The notes below the pieces were generated by a model. That model saw only the letters and a program-made list of their open reading frames with translations. It searched no databases and was not told the origin of the DNA. A stretch of 64,000 bases of DNA. It comes from Undibacterium hunanense (GTDB taxonomy: Bacteria; Pseudomonadota; Gammaproteobacteria; Burkholderiales; Burkholderiaceae_D). Location of the stretch: the NCBI RefSeq assembly GCF_014284335.1, contig NZ_JACOGF010000004.1:62001-126000 (forward strand), written 5' to 3'. Made by a program: the position numbers and the translations under genes. Each line of letters opens with the position of its first letter. Within the stretch, counting starts at the first letter, position 1. Positions 53,200 through 63,167 of this stretch are shown here, in pieces.

Positions 53200-54152
53200 T
53201 GAATAGCCAGACCGGTCAATCTCCGATGCCGTCAACAGACCTTAAAGACAAATTGCCTGAAAAGACAACTTTCGACAAGTTGATACTGATCGTTGCCGTC
53301 ATCATTTCAATGGTGATCCATGCGACCTTGCTGCTATTGCATTTTGTCGCCCCAAGGCCGGAAGAAAGCCGGCCCGCAGATCCGGGGCTGGAAGTCATCC
53401 TCGTCAATGCCAAGCACGACAAGGCACCCTTGAAGGCCGAAGCACTGGCACAGGCTGATCTGGATGGTGGTGGCGCTCACGACAGTGGCCGCAGCAAATC
53501 ACCTTTGCCTGATATGCGCAAGACCGAAGATGGTGACAGTGCTCAAACCACCAAACGCCGTATTGCCGAACTGGAGCAGCAGCAACAGCAATTGATAGAC
53601 CAGGCCAAGCGCAAGGAATTATTCCGCCTGCCGCAGCAAGAAAAAAAGCCGCTGGATGATAGCCGCAAACCTGCGACCGGATCTGACCAGGTCGATACCT
53701 CGCAGGCATTGGCACGCATGGCAGCGGAAATTTCTCAAACCATAGAAGACCAGAACAAGCGCCCGCGTAAAACCTTTATTACACCGAGCACGCAAAAAGC
53801 CGGGTATGCGGTGTATTACAAGGCGATGCAAAAACGTATCGAAGATACCGGCACACTGAACTTTCCGCAAAAAGACGGCAAGAAACTGTATGGCGAATTG
53901 ATCGTCTACATCCCGATTTTCCAGGATGGCACCATCTATGAAAAAGAAGGTGGGCCACGCATAGAAAAATCCTCTGGTGACAAAGCCCTGGATACCGCAG
54001 CCCTGCGCATTATCAGGCGGTCTGCACCGTTTGGACGTTTCCCGCAAAACATGCGTTCTACCGACAAGGATGACTTGTGGGTAGTGATTACGCGCTTCAA
54101 GTTTACCCGTGAACTACAGCTTGAAACTGAACTGCGCGGAGATAAAAGTTGA
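53199..54152 (+). CDS. TonB-like energy transducer
   Basis: 317 residues with a short cytoplasmic N-terminus, one membrane segment (about 28-48), a Gln/Lys/Asp-rich coiled linker (about 90-165) and a C-terminal domain with [19 protein letters not shown] and [15 protein letters not shown], like TonB C-terminal domains. It would connect inner-membrane proton motive force to outer-membrane receptors. No exbB/exbD is adjacent, so it may share those from elsewhere or have another envelope role. The ATG overlaps the stop codon of the RNB gene by one base. Confidence 0.85.
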   Translation: MNSQTGQSPMPSTDLKDKLPEKTTFDKLILIVAVIISMVIHATLLLLHFVAPRPEESRPADPGLEVILVNAKHDKAPLKAEALAQADLDGGGAHDSGRSKSPLPDMRKTEDGDSAQTTKRRIAELEQQQQQLIDQAKRKELFRLPQQEKKPLDDSRKPATGSDQVDTSQALARMAAEISQTIEDQNKRPRKTFITPSTQKAGYAVYYKAMQKRIEDTGTLNFPQKDGKKLYGELIVYIPIFQDGTIYEKEGGPRIEKSSGDKALDTAALRIIRRSAPFGRFPQNMRSTDKDDLWVVITRFKFTRELQLETELRGDKS

Positions 54153-55000
54153 AGACTACGGATACCAGACGGGACGCCTATGTAGTCATCGGTAACCCGA
54201 TAGCGCATAGCAAATCACCTGCAATTCATGCCCGCTTTGCCGAACTGACGGTACAGCATATTGATTACCAGCGCCTGCTGGCACCACTCGATGGCTTCGC
54301 TGCCAGCGTGCATGATTTTATCAATGCTGGCGGCAAGGGCGCGAACGTCACATTGCCATTCAAGCTGGAAGCCTTTGCCCTGGCGGATGAGCTAAGTCCA
54401 CGCGCCCGGGTTGCCGGTGCCGTCAATACCCTGAAATTTGAATCAGGCCGTATTTATGGCGACAACACCGATGGCATAGGTCTGGTGGCAGATATCGTAC
54501 GCAATGCCGGTGTCAGCCTGCGTGGCAAACGTATACTTTTGTTAGGCGCCGGTGGTGCCGCGCGTGGTGCCTTGCTGCCCCTGTTGCAGGAGCAGCCGGC
54601 CAGATTGTTGATCGCCAATCGCACGCTGGCCAAGGCGCAGGATCTGCTGGTGCAGGTACAAAGCCTGGCCGGCAATTGCGTACTGAAAGCCCGCCGTTTT
54701 GAAGAGTGTGATCAGGCTGTGGATGTCATCATCAATGCCACCTCGGCCAGCCTGAATGATGATGTGCCGCCGCTGTCGCCCGCTTTGTTCACGGCCACAA
54801 CCCTGGCTTACGACATGATGTATGCCGCTGCCCCTACGGCTTTTTTACGGTTTGCCGCCAGCCATGGCGCGCAATGCCGCGACGGCCTGGGCATGCTGGT
54901 AGAACAGGCAGCAGAAGCCTTTGCGTTGTGGCGTGGCTTGCGTCCACCCAGTGATCTGGTACTGGCAGAAATGCGTTTAGCCATGCAGGTGAATAGCTGA
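54149..55000 (+). CDS. aroE: shikimate dehydrogenase
   Basis: Reduces 3-dehydroshikimate to shikimate with NADPH; 283 residues. The shikimate-binding NPIAHSKSP is near residue 17, the catalytic Lys is in [11 protein letters not shown] near 67-77, and DNTDGIGL and the NADP P-loop [11 protein letters not shown] follow. Translation starts at a TTG (54149), with GGAG upstream; it overlaps the previous gene by 4 bases. Together with aroQ it covers two shikimate-pathway steps in this window. Confidence 0.96.
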   Translation: MKTTDTRRDAYVVIGNPIAHSKSPAIHARFAELTVQHIDYQRLLAPLDGFAASVHDFINAGGKGANVTLPFKLEAFALADELSPRARVAGAVNTLKFESGRIYGDNTDGIGLVADIVRNAGVSLRGKRILLLGAGGAARGALLPLLQEQPARLLIANRTLAKAQDLLVQVQSLAGNCVLKARRFEECDQAVDVIINATSASLNDDVPPLSPALFTATTLAYDMMYAAAPTAFLRFAASHGAQCRDGLGMLVEQAAEAFALWRGLRPPSDLVLAEMRLAMQVNS

Positions 55001-55695
55001 TGAAACTCCTGGGTCGACTTCTGTTCTGGCTGGTATTGATGCCCCTGGTGTTGTTCACGCTGGTGCAGGCATATTTTTTGGTACAGATATGGTGGTGGGT
55101 TGATCATAATCCCAGTTCCACCAGTTTCATGCGCCATCAGCTTGATGTCTTGCAGGAAAAAAAGCCAGACTTCAAGCTCCAGCATAAATGGGTACCCTAT
55201 AACCGCATTTCCAATAATCTGAAACATGCCGTCATTGCTTCCGAAGATGACAGCTTTGTCGATCATGAAGGTGTCGATTGGGAAGCCATGCAAAAGGCTT
55301 ACGAAAAAAATCAAAAGAAGGGCAAGGTTGTTTCTGGTGGCTCCACCATTACCCAGCAACTGGCAAAAAACCTGTTTCTGTCGGCAGACCGCAGCTATTT
55401 CCGCAAAGGTGAAGAACTGATCATCACCTATATGCTGGAAATGTGCATGGACAAGCAACGTATCCTGGAAATCTACCTGAATGTCGTAGAATGGGGTGTA
55501 GGCGTGTTTGGTGCCGAAGCTGCAGCGCAACATTATTTTCATACCAGCGCAGCCAATCTGGGTCCATCCCAGGCGGCCAGACTGGCAGTCATGTTGCCCA
55601 AGCCACGGTATTTTGACAAGAACCCGGGTTCCGGGTATCTGCAAAGACGCAGCGAAGTGATTTTGCAACGGATGAATAGTGCGGAGTTGCCATGA
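55000..55695 (+). CDS. mtgA: monofunctional peptidoglycan transglycosylase
   Basis: Glycosyltransferase family 51 enzyme that polymerises lipid II into glycan strands; membrane anchored, 231 residues. One membrane segment lies near residues 8-30. Catalytic motifs are ASEDDSFVDHEGVDW with the catalytic Glu, GGSTITQQLAKNLFLS, and RILEIYLNVVEWG. There is no transpeptidase domain. The start codon overlaps the aroE stop by one base (TGATG). Confidence 0.95.
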   Translation: MKLLGRLLFWLVLMPLVLFTLVQAYFLVQIWWWVDHNPSSTSFMRHQLDVLQEKKPDFKLQHKWVPYNRISNNLKHAVIASEDDSFVDHEGVDWEAMQKAYEKNQKKGKVVSGGSTITQQLAKNLFLSADRSYFRKGEELIITYMLEMCMDKQRILEIYLNVVEWGVGVFGAEAAAQHYFHTSAANLGPSQAARLAVMLPKPRYFDKNPGSGYLQRRSEVILQRMNSAELP

Positions 55696-56159
55696 GCCTG
55701 CATCACCAAAATGGTATCAGCCTGATCGCGGTCGCCATCGTTTCCATGCTGGTGGCCCTGCTGTCCATGGGTTTGCTGTACTACATGCGCAACGGTCACT
55801 TGCCCATGCCCGAGATGTGGGCGCGCTGGGGCAAATCTGCCAATGTTATCTCGAATGAATTGAAAAATGCCAGTGGCGTGCAATTGCCCGGCAGTAGTAG
55901 TAGTAACGGCACACCCGGCATGCGCCCGGCCGCGACCGTGGACGAAGGAGTGCGTCGCTGTACCATCAATGGCAAGACCGTCTACTCAGACACACTCTGC
56001 ACCGATACTAATCCCACGACGCGGCAGGTCAAGCTGCATGATGCCAGGGGTATAGAAGCACCTAAAACCCCGGCATCGCAGGCTACTGCATCTGAAGCAG
56101 ATGAGGAGCAACTCAAGAAAAAAATTATGGAACAGGCCTTGGGGAACGGCAAAAAATAA
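55692..56159 (+). CDS. DUF4124-like membrane protein
   Basis: 155 residues: one membrane segment (about 8-30) and a periplasmic part with CTINGKTVYSDTLC near residue 95, the Cys-x5-Tyr-(S/T)-(D)-x2-C signature of DUF4124-like proteins. Function unknown. It ends in an acidic, Lys-rich tail. Last gene of the rnb-tonB-aroE-mtgA run, overlapping mtgA by 4 bases. Confidence 0.75.
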   Translation: MSLHHQNGISLIAVAIVSMLVALLSMGLLYYMRNGHLPMPEMWARWGKSANVISNELKNASGVQLPGSSSSNGTPGMRPAATVDEGVRRCTINGKTVYSDTLCTDTNPTTRQVKLHDARGIEAPKTPASQATASEADEEQLKKKIMEQALGNGKK

Positions 56160-56194
56160 GCCCCGTATTTTGTACGCGGTGCTTCAGATCAGTT

Positions 56195-56683
56195 TCAGGC
56201 AGGTTTTCTCGCTAGCCAGTGTGTCAGTAATTCTTGCTGATCATTTATCGCATTGCCTTTATTTTCAAATCCCAATTTTTGTACCACTTTGGTCGAGGCA
56301 ACATTGTCAGGGCTGACCGTCGCCAGAACGCTAGTTGCTCCTCTGGCAAAAGCCAATTGCAACAGGCTACGAACGGCAGCGCTGGCTGCTCCCAGCCTTC
56401 TGCATTCCGGCGATATACCATAACCAATTTCTACACAGCCGTCCTGCGGTGGTGATTTGAATCCACAACTGCCGACGATCAGCGCATCCTGACGCGACAC
56501 GATATAAAAAGTGCTGCACCAGTAAGCGGGCGCACCCGCATCAATCTGTGCCAGTGCGCGGGCCGCCACAAAAGCGGGTGGCAGTGCATCCATGGCGAGG
56601 TGGTAGTTCAGTGTAGCAGGTACGACGGATCGTTCCAGATCACGCAGCTGTTCCAGGGGCACGCTGACAAGTTGATAGCTCAT
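56195..56683 (-). CDS. GNAT-family N-acetyltransferase
   Basis: 162-residue acetyl-CoA-dependent transferase. The acetyl-CoA-binding region GYGISPECRRLGAASAAVRS (RrLGaA-like, in place of Q/RxxGxG/A) is near residue 90, and STKVVQKLGFENKG near the C-terminus is typical of the RimJ/L-like group. The acceptor substrate is unknown. It is convergent with the DUF4124-like gene with 35 bases between stops, and the VOC gene lies 43 bases upstream on the same strand. Confidence 0.85.
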   Translation of the reverse strand: MSYQLVSVPLEQLRDLERSVVPATLNYHLAMDALPPAFVAARALAQIDAGAPAYWCSTFYIVSRQDALIVGSCGFKSPPQDGCVEIGYGISPECRRLGAASAAVRSLLQLAFARGATSVLATVSPDNVASTKVVQKLGFENKGNAINDQQELLTHWLARKPA

Positions 56684-56726
56684 GGGGCACGGTTTATGTT
56701 CATCAATGGAGTAAGCTTGGGCGCTG

Positions 56727-57131
56727 CTACCGCGCGGGTCCTTTCAGCTCAACCACATTCCCTTCCGGATCGCTGATATAGATGGATGGACCTTCACCTT
56801 CTGCACCATACCTTTGTTGTACTTCGCCAGCTTCAATACCGTGGCTTTGCAGATGCGCCCGTATGTCAGCGGCATCGAAGGGTTCAACCCGCAGGCACAG
56901 ATGATCAAGATTGCGCGCTTCCTTGCCTGGCGCTGCACCACCCATGCGGCCCAATTTTCCGTCTACCGGTATCAGGTCTATCATTGACCTGCCTACGCGC
57001 AATTGCACCAGACCAATTTCATCCTGCCTGCGCTCAACCGGACATCCAAGCACCACACAATAGAAATGCAGCATGGCACTCAAATCCACGACCCGCAATA
57101 CCAGGTGATCAATTTCACGTATCTTTATCAT
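56727..57131 (-). CDS. VOC-family protein (glyoxalase fold), first copy
   Basis: 134 residues, one vicinal-oxygen-chelate fold. IDHLVLRVVDLSAMLHFYCV at the N-terminus and NLDHLCLRVE plus the C-terminal IYISDPEGNVVEL supply the two His and a Glu that usually bind the metal. Substrates in this family range from methylglyoxal adducts to antibiotics; not assignable here. The start is the ATG at 57131. It may be cotranscribed with the acetyltransferase gene. Confidence 0.85.
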   Translation of the reverse strand: MIKIREIDHLVLRVVDLSAMLHFYCVVLGCPVERRQDEIGLVQLRVGRSMIDLIPVDGKLGRMGGAAPGKEARNLDHLCLRVEPFDAADIRAHLQSHGIEAGEVQQRYGAEGEGPSIYISDPEGNVVELKGPAR

Positions 57132-57294
57132 GTGATGTTCCTGAGCTTGTTTTTTGCTTGATGATATTAGCGCGCTTCAGAGAATGTTGCAGATGATGCT
57201 AAAAATAGCATTTTCGCGTGCTGGTTTCTGTACTGATAAAATAGACGCAGTCATTTCTTGCTGTAATTCATATCCACAATCGGGAGATACAACC

Positions 57295-57693
57295 ATGAGC
57301 GTCGCCTATTACATCGTGCTTGACAATGATGAACCAGGTTTTGATACCTTCGTCAACGGCAAGGCCATTGCGCATGCCATTGAAGAGCTTGATCAGTTAT
57401 GCGAACAGGCGGATTTGCCCATGCTGGAATCTTTCGTTGGCCAATCTGCCGAAGATATAGAAGACATGCTGGGTGAAGACATAGACTGGCCAGAAGATGG
57501 TGAGCTGGAACATGTCTGGCATACGGCAGATGCCGGCATCGCCTATATTGAAGCCGTGATCCATGCAATACAGAACATGCAGCACGGACTGCAGGCATCA
57601 GATGAGGTGCTGGAAGATCTTGAAGAGTATAAAAATGTTTTGGAACAGGCGAAAAAAGTCGGCGCCAAGTGGCATCTGGCGCTGGATATATGA
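57295..57693 (+). CDS. acidic hypothetical protein
   Basis: 132 residues, strongly acidic, no membrane segment. I do not recognise the family. It has DNDEPGFDTFVNGKA near the N-terminus and DEVLEDLEEYKNVLEQAKK near the C-terminus; the helices look amphipathic. The ATG at 57295 has GGGAG 7 bases upstream; the frame is open back to 57154 without a ribosome site. Single-gene unit by appearance, downstream of a divergent VOC gene. Confidence 0.78.
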   Translation: MSVAYYIVLDNDEPGFDTFVNGKAIAHAIEELDQLCEQADLPMLESFVGQSAEDIEDMLGEDIDWPEDGELEHVWHTADAGIAYIEAVIHAIQNMQHGLQASDEVLEDLEEYKNVLEQAKKVGAKWHLALDI

Positions 57694-57909
57694 GAGCACA
57701 ATCCATGTCGGGCTGATGATATCCAATTGGCGGGTGCTGCGTAGTTCATGCATTGCACTTTGATATTGGGTAAATGGCAATTTGAACGTAATGTGAATAC
57801 AATGTGAATGCAACTCAGAAAAAATAAAACCCAAGCCCATTCCGCCCATCTGCGCAAAACAGGTTTACAATCCAGCCAAACCTGAACCCTGCTTTTCCGG
57901 AATTCGCCT

Positions 57910-58878
57910 ATGATTAATGTCTTTGTTTTGCACAATGGCCGCCTAAGCCAGATCAATGTGGAAAACCGCACTGATCTTGAAAATACGCTGCCTATCTGGG
58001 TTGATCTGACCGACCCGAACGAAGAAGAGCGTGAATGGGTCAAGAGTATCTATGGCGTTACCCTGCCAGGCGAAGATGAGGTCAAGGATATTGAAGCCTC
58101 TGCTCGTTACTATGAAGCAGATAATGGCGACCTGCATCTGCGTACCGATTTTCTGATTGACGATGATGACGAACCGGCGCGCACGATAACGGTAGCGTTT
58201 ATCCTGGCGCGTGATATTTTGTTTTCTGTGCATACCATTGATTTGCCGGTGTTCCGTCTGGTGCGTATGCGTGCGCGTTCGCGCCCCGGGTCGATTGCTG
58301 ATTACAAGGATGTGTTGCTGGACCTGTATGCCACCGATGCCGAATATTCTGCTGATGCGCTGGAAGGCATTTATCAAAACCTGGAAGACGTCAGCCGCAG
58401 CGTACTGCAAAAAAACTTCAGCGATCAGGATGCCGCAGCGGCCCTGAATGCGATTGCACAGGAAGAAGATCTGAATGGTCGCATACGCCGCAACATGATG
58501 GACACCCGTCGTGCCGTCAGCTTTCTGATGCGTGGCCGCTTGTTGAATGCAGATCAGTTTGAAGAAGCACGGCAGATTTTGCGCGACATCGAATCACTGG
58601 ATGGTCATACCTCATTTCTGTTCGACAAGATCAACTTTCTGATGGATGCGACGGTTGGTTTTATTAACATTAACCAGAACAAGATCATCAAGATATTCTC
58701 GGTAGCCAGCGTCGCCTTTTTGCCGCCGACGCTGATCGCCAGTATCTATGGCATGAACTTCAAGGGCTGGTTCCCTGAACTGGACTGGCAACTCGGTTAT
58801 CCGTTTGCGCTGGCCTTGATGCTGGCGTCAGCGATTACTCCTTTCTGGTATTTCCGTCGTCGGGGATGGTTAAAATAA
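57910..58878 (+). CDS. corA: CorA-family Mg2+/Co2+ transporter
   Basis: Pentameric inner-membrane channel for Mg2+, 322 residues. The cytoplasmic N-terminal domain is about 255 residues; two C-terminal membrane helices follow, with the selectivity motif GMNF in YGMNFKGW between them. The short loop MNFKGWFPELDW after GMN and the positively charged C-terminus RRRGW match CorA. The leader contains AATGTGAATAC/AATGTGAATGC direct repeats (about 57791-57812). The downstream VOC gene starts one base after its stop. Confidence 0.93.
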   Translation: MINVFVLHNGRLSQINVENRTDLENTLPIWVDLTDPNEEEREWVKSIYGVTLPGEDEVKDIEASARYYEADNGDLHLRTDFLIDDDDEPARTITVAFILARDILFSVHTIDLPVFRLVRMRARSRPGSIADYKDVLLDLYATDAEYSADALEGIYQNLEDVSRSVLQKNFSDQDAAAALNAIAQEEDLNGRIRRNMMDTRRAVSFLMRGRLLNADQFEEARQILRDIESLDGHTSFLFDKINFLMDATVGFININQNKIIKIFSVASVAFLPPTLIASIYGMNFKGWFPELDWQLGYPFALALMLASAITPFWYFRRRGWLK

Positions 58879-58879
58879 A

Positions 58880-59278
58880 ATGGCAGCAATAACACTCAAT
58901 CATTACAATCTGCGCGGTGATCGTGCCACGCTGGACAGGCTCAAGGATTTTTATCTGAAATATGTCGGTCTGGAAGTGGGCCCGCGTCCACTGAGCAGTT
59001 TTGGGTATTGGCTGTATGCGGGTGGGCGCGATGTCTTGCATTTGTCAGAGCCCCGGCCTGGTGAAGTACGTCAGACAGAAATGAAAACCGGCTTTGATCA
59101 TGTTGCTTTTACCTGTACAGACTTGCCTGCCATGCTGGCTAAATTACAGCAGGATGGCATTACCTATCGCCACGCAGTAGTCGAAGCCAAGGCGGGTTTC
59201 GCCACGCAGCAGCAGGTCTTCTTCAGTGACCCCGAAGGCAATGGCATAGAGCTGAATTTTGTGGATGCGGCAGCATAA
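58880..59278 (+). CDS. VOC-family protein, second copy
   Basis: 132 residues with one vicinal-oxygen-chelate fold. LNHYNLRGDRATLDRLKDFY at the start and FDHVAFTCTDLPAML plus the end motif SDPEGNGIEL supply the metal-ligand positions. Different from the copy at 56727 in most residues. It follows corA with only one base between them, so it is cotranscribed and possibly coupled. Substrate unknown. Confidence 0.88.
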   Translation: MAAITLNHYNLRGDRATLDRLKDFYLKYVGLEVGPRPLSSFGYWLYAGGRDVLHLSEPRPGEVRQTEMKTGFDHVAFTCTDLPAMLAKLQQDGITYRHAVVEAKAGFATQQQVFFSDPEGNGIELNFVDAAA

Positions 59279-59293
59279 GCTGCCTATGCAGTA

Positions 59294-61297
59294 TTAATTG
59301 TCTTGCAGTATCCCGCTCAGCACAATATGCCTTTCTACGGGGCGCAATTGCAATATGTTTTGGTACAAGGCAATCATGGCATCACACTGCAGGGCTGGCT
59401 GGTTTGCATATGCTGGTGGGTTGCCCACTATCTTCAATTGCTCTGGGGATAAGCGTGTGGTGACTTGCAACAGGCTGGTCTGAAACGCCCGGGATTGCTT
59501 TTTAATGACCTTGCTGCGCGGCGTTGATTTTAATGCGCTTTCCAGAAACTGCTTTTCCTTGTCCACTATGGCTGGTGGCAGTGTATGCCGCACATCCAGT
59601 TCAGATTTCAGTAATTGGCCGCAAGCCTGGGGGCTGACCTGTCTGGCTGCCTGCATCTGATCTTTCATTAATTGAGCAAACAGATCCAGGTGTTCGTCGT
59701 CCACGGTTTTCAGCAGTTCTGCAAAAGCGGTGGTCATGTATTTGCGCACGGCGTTCTGCATCGAAGCATCATTCGCGCCCTGCAGTTTCATTTTCCACAG
59801 GATATCGCTGACAGCATCAATCTTCCCCGGATAGTGGGCCTCATAGCCTTGCCAGATGGTATTGTTTTTTAAAGTCAGTGCAATTTCGGCTTTTGAACTC
59901 ATGCTGGAGAACGGGCTGGTATTCGCCTCTCCACCCAAAGAGGTGCGGGTGATGACGCGGGCGGCAATCATTTCCTCCCGGCTGGGGTACCACATATTGC
60001 TGGCCGGTGTCTGACCGATTTTTGTGACAAAGCTTTCAGGCAGATTGATGCTGCGGTATTTATTCAGCATATTATTGGTGGCCGCAATCAGGGCTGCTCC
60101 TTCCAGACCAGGAAAACTGGGCTGATGGAAGCCAATTTTTGCATTCACGGTAGCGGCACGGTCTCTTCCCGCCAGAAACACGTAGGTGCAGGCACTGACA
60201 CAGACACCTTCCACATAGGTATCCAGTTTTCTCTCGCTGACCATGCTGGCGATTTTATCTGCTTCCAGCAACCTGCCACCTTGCGAATTCAGTACGATGA
60301 ATTTGATCTGTCCGGCTTTGGCCAGCTCTGCTGCAAATTTGCTGGCACTGCCTTCGCCAAAGCTGCCACGCAAGTACAGCGAATCTCCCTTGGGGGAAGC
60401 GCTGATGTCGATTTTTGACATGCTGTCTTTGCCCATGGCGATCAGCGTATATTCACGCATTTGCGGCCAGACTATGTCCCTGACTTTTTGACCAAGATAA
60501 ATCACACTGAGAACGATCGATGCCTGTACCAGCAAGGCCACGCCTGCAGAGCCGCCTCTGCGATTGTGTTTGGAGGCAGAACGCCAGACGCCGACCATGG
60601 CCCAGCTCCAGGCCAGCCCCGTCAGCACATAACTTGCCAGCCCAATGACGGAAATCATGCGCAGCGAGCTATCAGCCAGTTCGCTCAAGCGTGTCAGGGT
60701 GATAATGAGGGCGCCTATCAGCAGGTTACCTATCAGCACACCATTTAACCAGTACGCCACGCTCAACGGCAATTCGCCACGCCAATGCCTTAGGAAATAA
60801 TTTTGAGAATGACGTTGCTCTGCCTCATTAGAAAATTCCGTCGAAAAGTCTTTATTGATACGGTTCGCCAGACTCATTTCTGTGGCGGCCTGTACCCCAT
60901 ACTCTGCTGACGGCGCATCCTCAATGGCTGCCACTTCCAGTTCAAGCAAGCGCCTGTTCAAGGCAATGATATTGAGTACGAAGGGTGCGGAAAAGATCAG
61001 CAAGCCCACTAAGGTCTTGGCAAACAATCGTCCTTCCACGACGAGGAAGATGCAAGTCAGGCCGAGCAAGATGATGCCGGCGATAGTGAATTTTTTTGCC
61101 CGGCTGATTTGGCGTGGGGTAGTGTGTTGGCCCAGTGCCTGCCAGGGCAGGAAATAAGCGGCAGCCCATACGCAAAGCGCCACCAGTGCACCAATAAAGC
61201 CCGGGGTGTTATGTACGAACCTGAACATGGATGTCGAGCTGACACCAATAAGAATAATCAAGATCAACAGGTTGACAACGCGCATTGCCGTAATCAT
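59294..61297 (-). CDS. membrane protein with ClpP-like domain
   Basis: 667 residues. About six hydrophobic segments occupy the first 270 residues. A ClpP/SDH-like segment follows (about 290-440): IKFIVLNSQGGRLLEADKIA, then CVSACTYVFLAG with the likely catalytic Ser, then GFHQPSFPG with the likely His. The remaining 220 residues form a helical domain of unknown type. Related sequences are, from memory, predicted membrane-associated or periplasmic proteases without known substrate. It is convergent with the VOC gene. The start is the ATG at 61297. Confidence 0.75.
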   Translation of the reverse strand: MITAMRVVNLLILIILIGVSSTSMFRFVHNTPGFIGALVALCVWAAAYFLPWQALGQHTTPRQISRAKKFTIAGIILLGLTCIFLVVEGRLFAKTLVGLLIFSAPFVLNIIALNRRLLELEVAAIEDAPSAEYGVQAATEMSLANRINKDFSTEFSNEAEQRHSQNYFLRHWRGELPLSVAYWLNGVLIGNLLIGALIITLTRLSELADSSLRMISVIGLASYVLTGLAWSWAMVGVWRSASKHNRRGGSAGVALLVQASIVLSVIYLGQKVRDIVWPQMREYTLIAMGKDSMSKIDISASPKGDSLYLRGSFGEGSASKFAAELAKAGQIKFIVLNSQGGRLLEADKIASMVSERKLDTYVEGVCVSACTYVFLAGRDRAATVNAKIGFHQPSFPGLEGAALIAATNNMLNKYRSINLPESFVTKIGQTPASNMWYPSREEMIAARVITRTSLGGEANTSPFSSMSSKAEIALTLKNNTIWQGYEAHYPGKIDAVSDILWKMKLQGANDASMQNAVRKYMTTAFAELLKTVDDEHLDLFAQLMKDQMQAARQVSPQACGQLLKSELDVRHTLPPAIVDKEKQFLESALKSTPRSKVIKKQSRAFQTSLLQVTTRLSPEQLKIVGNPPAYANQPALQCDAMIALYQNILQLRPVERHIVLSGILQDN

Positions 61298-61622
61298 GAA
61301 GAGACTGAGCCTTAATAAAGTAAGAATGCATGCATAAAGTCCGGCAGCATCGCATAAGATCAGTCCGCCAGCAAGCCAGGCAGGCGATGTGCCTTATTCA
61401 TGATTGACGCAGCTTGATGTGTGGTTTAATGTGCAAGTATTTTGTCACCTGAAGTTGTGGTGGCAATGCCTGTATTAGTGCTTGCATTAGTGTTTGTATC
61501 AAAGCTTGTAGCAGTAGGTTTTATAGGTGAAATTTTTCTCGATAGAAATGTTTTTGAAAAAAATGGTCAATACATAGCGTATTGCCGTTCCCGATGCACA
61601 ACCTGTTCCTGAGTGACACGCC
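61298..61622. other. intergenic with 12-bp degenerate tandem units
   Basis: 325-base divergent gap, expected to hold promoters of both flanking genes. The visible structure is four abutting 12-base units at 61469-61516 (CCTGTATTAGTG, CTTGCATTAGTG, TTTGTATCAAAG, CTTGTAGCAGTA). No RNA gene recognised. Confidence 0.5.
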
Positions 61623-62327
61623 ATGCAAACTGCACAGCCATTAAATGTATCCAGGTCGCCGATCTACTTCTTTCTGTTGTTCCTGGTGGTACTGATAGGA
61701 TTTTATCCCTCCTATTTCGCCAGACTGACCCAGCTTGATCCCAAGCATCACTTTCATGGCATTCTGGCGACGGGCTGGATGTTGATGCTGGTCGTACAAA
61801 GCTGGCTTGCCAGCAGACGCAAGATTTACATTCACCGCACCATAGGCAAGTTGTCCCTGGTCATTGTGCCCTTGTTCATTGTGTCTGGCATCATGATCAT
61901 GCATACGATGCTGGCCAGCCATGGCGGGTTTACCAAGGCATTTGGCAGTCGCCTCGCCTTTGTAGATATGACGACGCTAATGGGATTCGCGCTGGCATAT
62001 TGTCTGGCCATTCATTTCCGCACCAATCGCGCCGTCCATTCACGCTGGATGGCATGCACAGCCCTGCTGGCTTTGCCGCCAGCGGTAGCACGCCTGTTCA
62101 TGAATTTTATTCCTGGTATTGATTCTTTTCCTGCGGCTTTCCATGCTTCGTATTTCTCTACCGAGATACTGGCAGTGATATTGATTGCGAACGACATTAA
62201 TTTGAAGAAGGTAAAAACACCATACTGGATGGCGCTTGGTGTACTGCTGGTCCAGCATGTCAGTTTTTTGCTGTTACAACAGTTTCCAGCCTGGACTGCA
62301 TTCACGGTTTGGTTGGGTAGCCTGTAG
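61623..62327 (+). CDS. seven-helix membrane protein of unknown function
   Basis: 234 residues with about seven hydrophobic segments. Conserved-looking histidines occur in HHFHGILATGW and HRTIGKLSL, which would suit a heme- or metal-binding membrane protein similar to predicted DUF2306 or b561-type proteins, but I do not recognise it confidently. It is divergent from the ClpP-like gene and convergent with the solute-binding protein gene. The start is the ATG at 61623. Confidence 0.72.
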   Translation: MQTAQPLNVSRSPIYFFLLFLVVLIGFYPSYFARLTQLDPKHHFHGILATGWMLMLVVQSWLASRRKIYIHRTIGKLSLVIVPLFIVSGIMIMHTMLASHGGFTKAFGSRLAFVDMTTLMGFALAYCLAIHFRTNRAVHSRWMACTALLALPPAVARLFMNFIPGIDSFPAAFHASYFSTEILAVILIANDINLKKVKTPYWMALGVLLVQHVSFLLLQQFPAWTAFTVWLGSL

Positions 62328-62357
62328 ATGGATGTTTTGGTCTGTTCTGTTAACAGT

Positions 62358-63149
62358 TCAGGGCAGCGGATTGGCCCATTTCTTTTCAATACCGGCATAA
62401 GTGCCGTTACTTCTGATGGTGCGCAAGCCTTTGTCCAGCGCGTCGGCATAGCGGGCTGATTCTGGCCTGAGTTTGGAAAAGCTGACAAATAGTTTGTCTT
62501 CAATCAGCGTGCCGACTTGCTGGATTTTTCCCTTGAATTCATCCGGATAGGTTGCAATCAGATAATCGACCACCCGCGTATAGACCAGTGAATAACTGGA
62601 TCTGCCCAGTACCAGCTTGCGCAGGTTGGATATGTCGGAAGGGGCTATTTCGCGCTGTATGCTGGTGTCGCCTTCAAATTCGCTGCCATACGTGTACCCG
62701 TGCGTGACACCGACAGCATGTCCCCGCAAATCACGGCCAGTCAGCTTGCTGGCATTGGCAGGCGGACCATCTGTTTTGGCATAAATGCCTATGCTGGCCT
62801 TGAAAATCGCTTCTTTGTGAAATACAAAATTGGGAGCCAGCGCGGCATCTTGCAGGCTATCAAAGCAGCCCAGCTCTTTTCCACTTTGCACCAGCATCAG
62901 GCAACGGGAATAAGGTGTGGCGATAAACTTGACCTGGATATTCGATACTGCATATGCAGCCTGTATCACGTCCACGGCAAAGCCACGATTTTGCCCATCC
63001 TTGACGGCGGAGTAAGGGTACCAGTTATCTTCACCAATCAGGGTAATGGTCTCGGCCCTGGCCGGTATGGCGCACAGACACAAGGCAAAAGCATACAGCA
63101 AGCCTGTTGCCCGTTTGCGTATAGCCGTGATGGAAAACACTGCATGCAT
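62358..63149 (-). CDS. periplasmic solute-binding protein, SBP_bac_3 type
   Basis: 263 residues with a signal peptide ending near ARAET (about residue 33). The mature part resembles amino-acid-type binding proteins: ITLIGEDNWYPYSAVKDGQN at its start and RSNGTYAGIEKKW at the end. No permease or ATPase gene is adjacent, so it could be an orphan subunit or a signalling sensor. Ligand unknown. The start is probably the ATG at 63149; 63164 is possible. Confidence 0.82.
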   Translation of the reverse strand: MHAVFSITAIRKRATGLLYAFALCLCAIPARAETITLIGEDNWYPYSAVKDGQNRGFAVDVIQAAYAVSNIQVKFIATPYSRCLMLVQSGKELGCFDSLQDAALAPNFVFHKEAIFKASIGIYAKTDGPPANASKLTGRDLRGHAVGVTHGYTYGSEFEGDTSIQREIAPSDISNLRKLVLGRSSYSLVYTRVVDYLIATYPDEFKGKIQQVGTLIEDKLFVSFSKLRPESARYADALDKGLRTIRSNGTYAGIEKKWANPLP

Positions 63150-63167
63150 GGATTGGATAATCAATGA

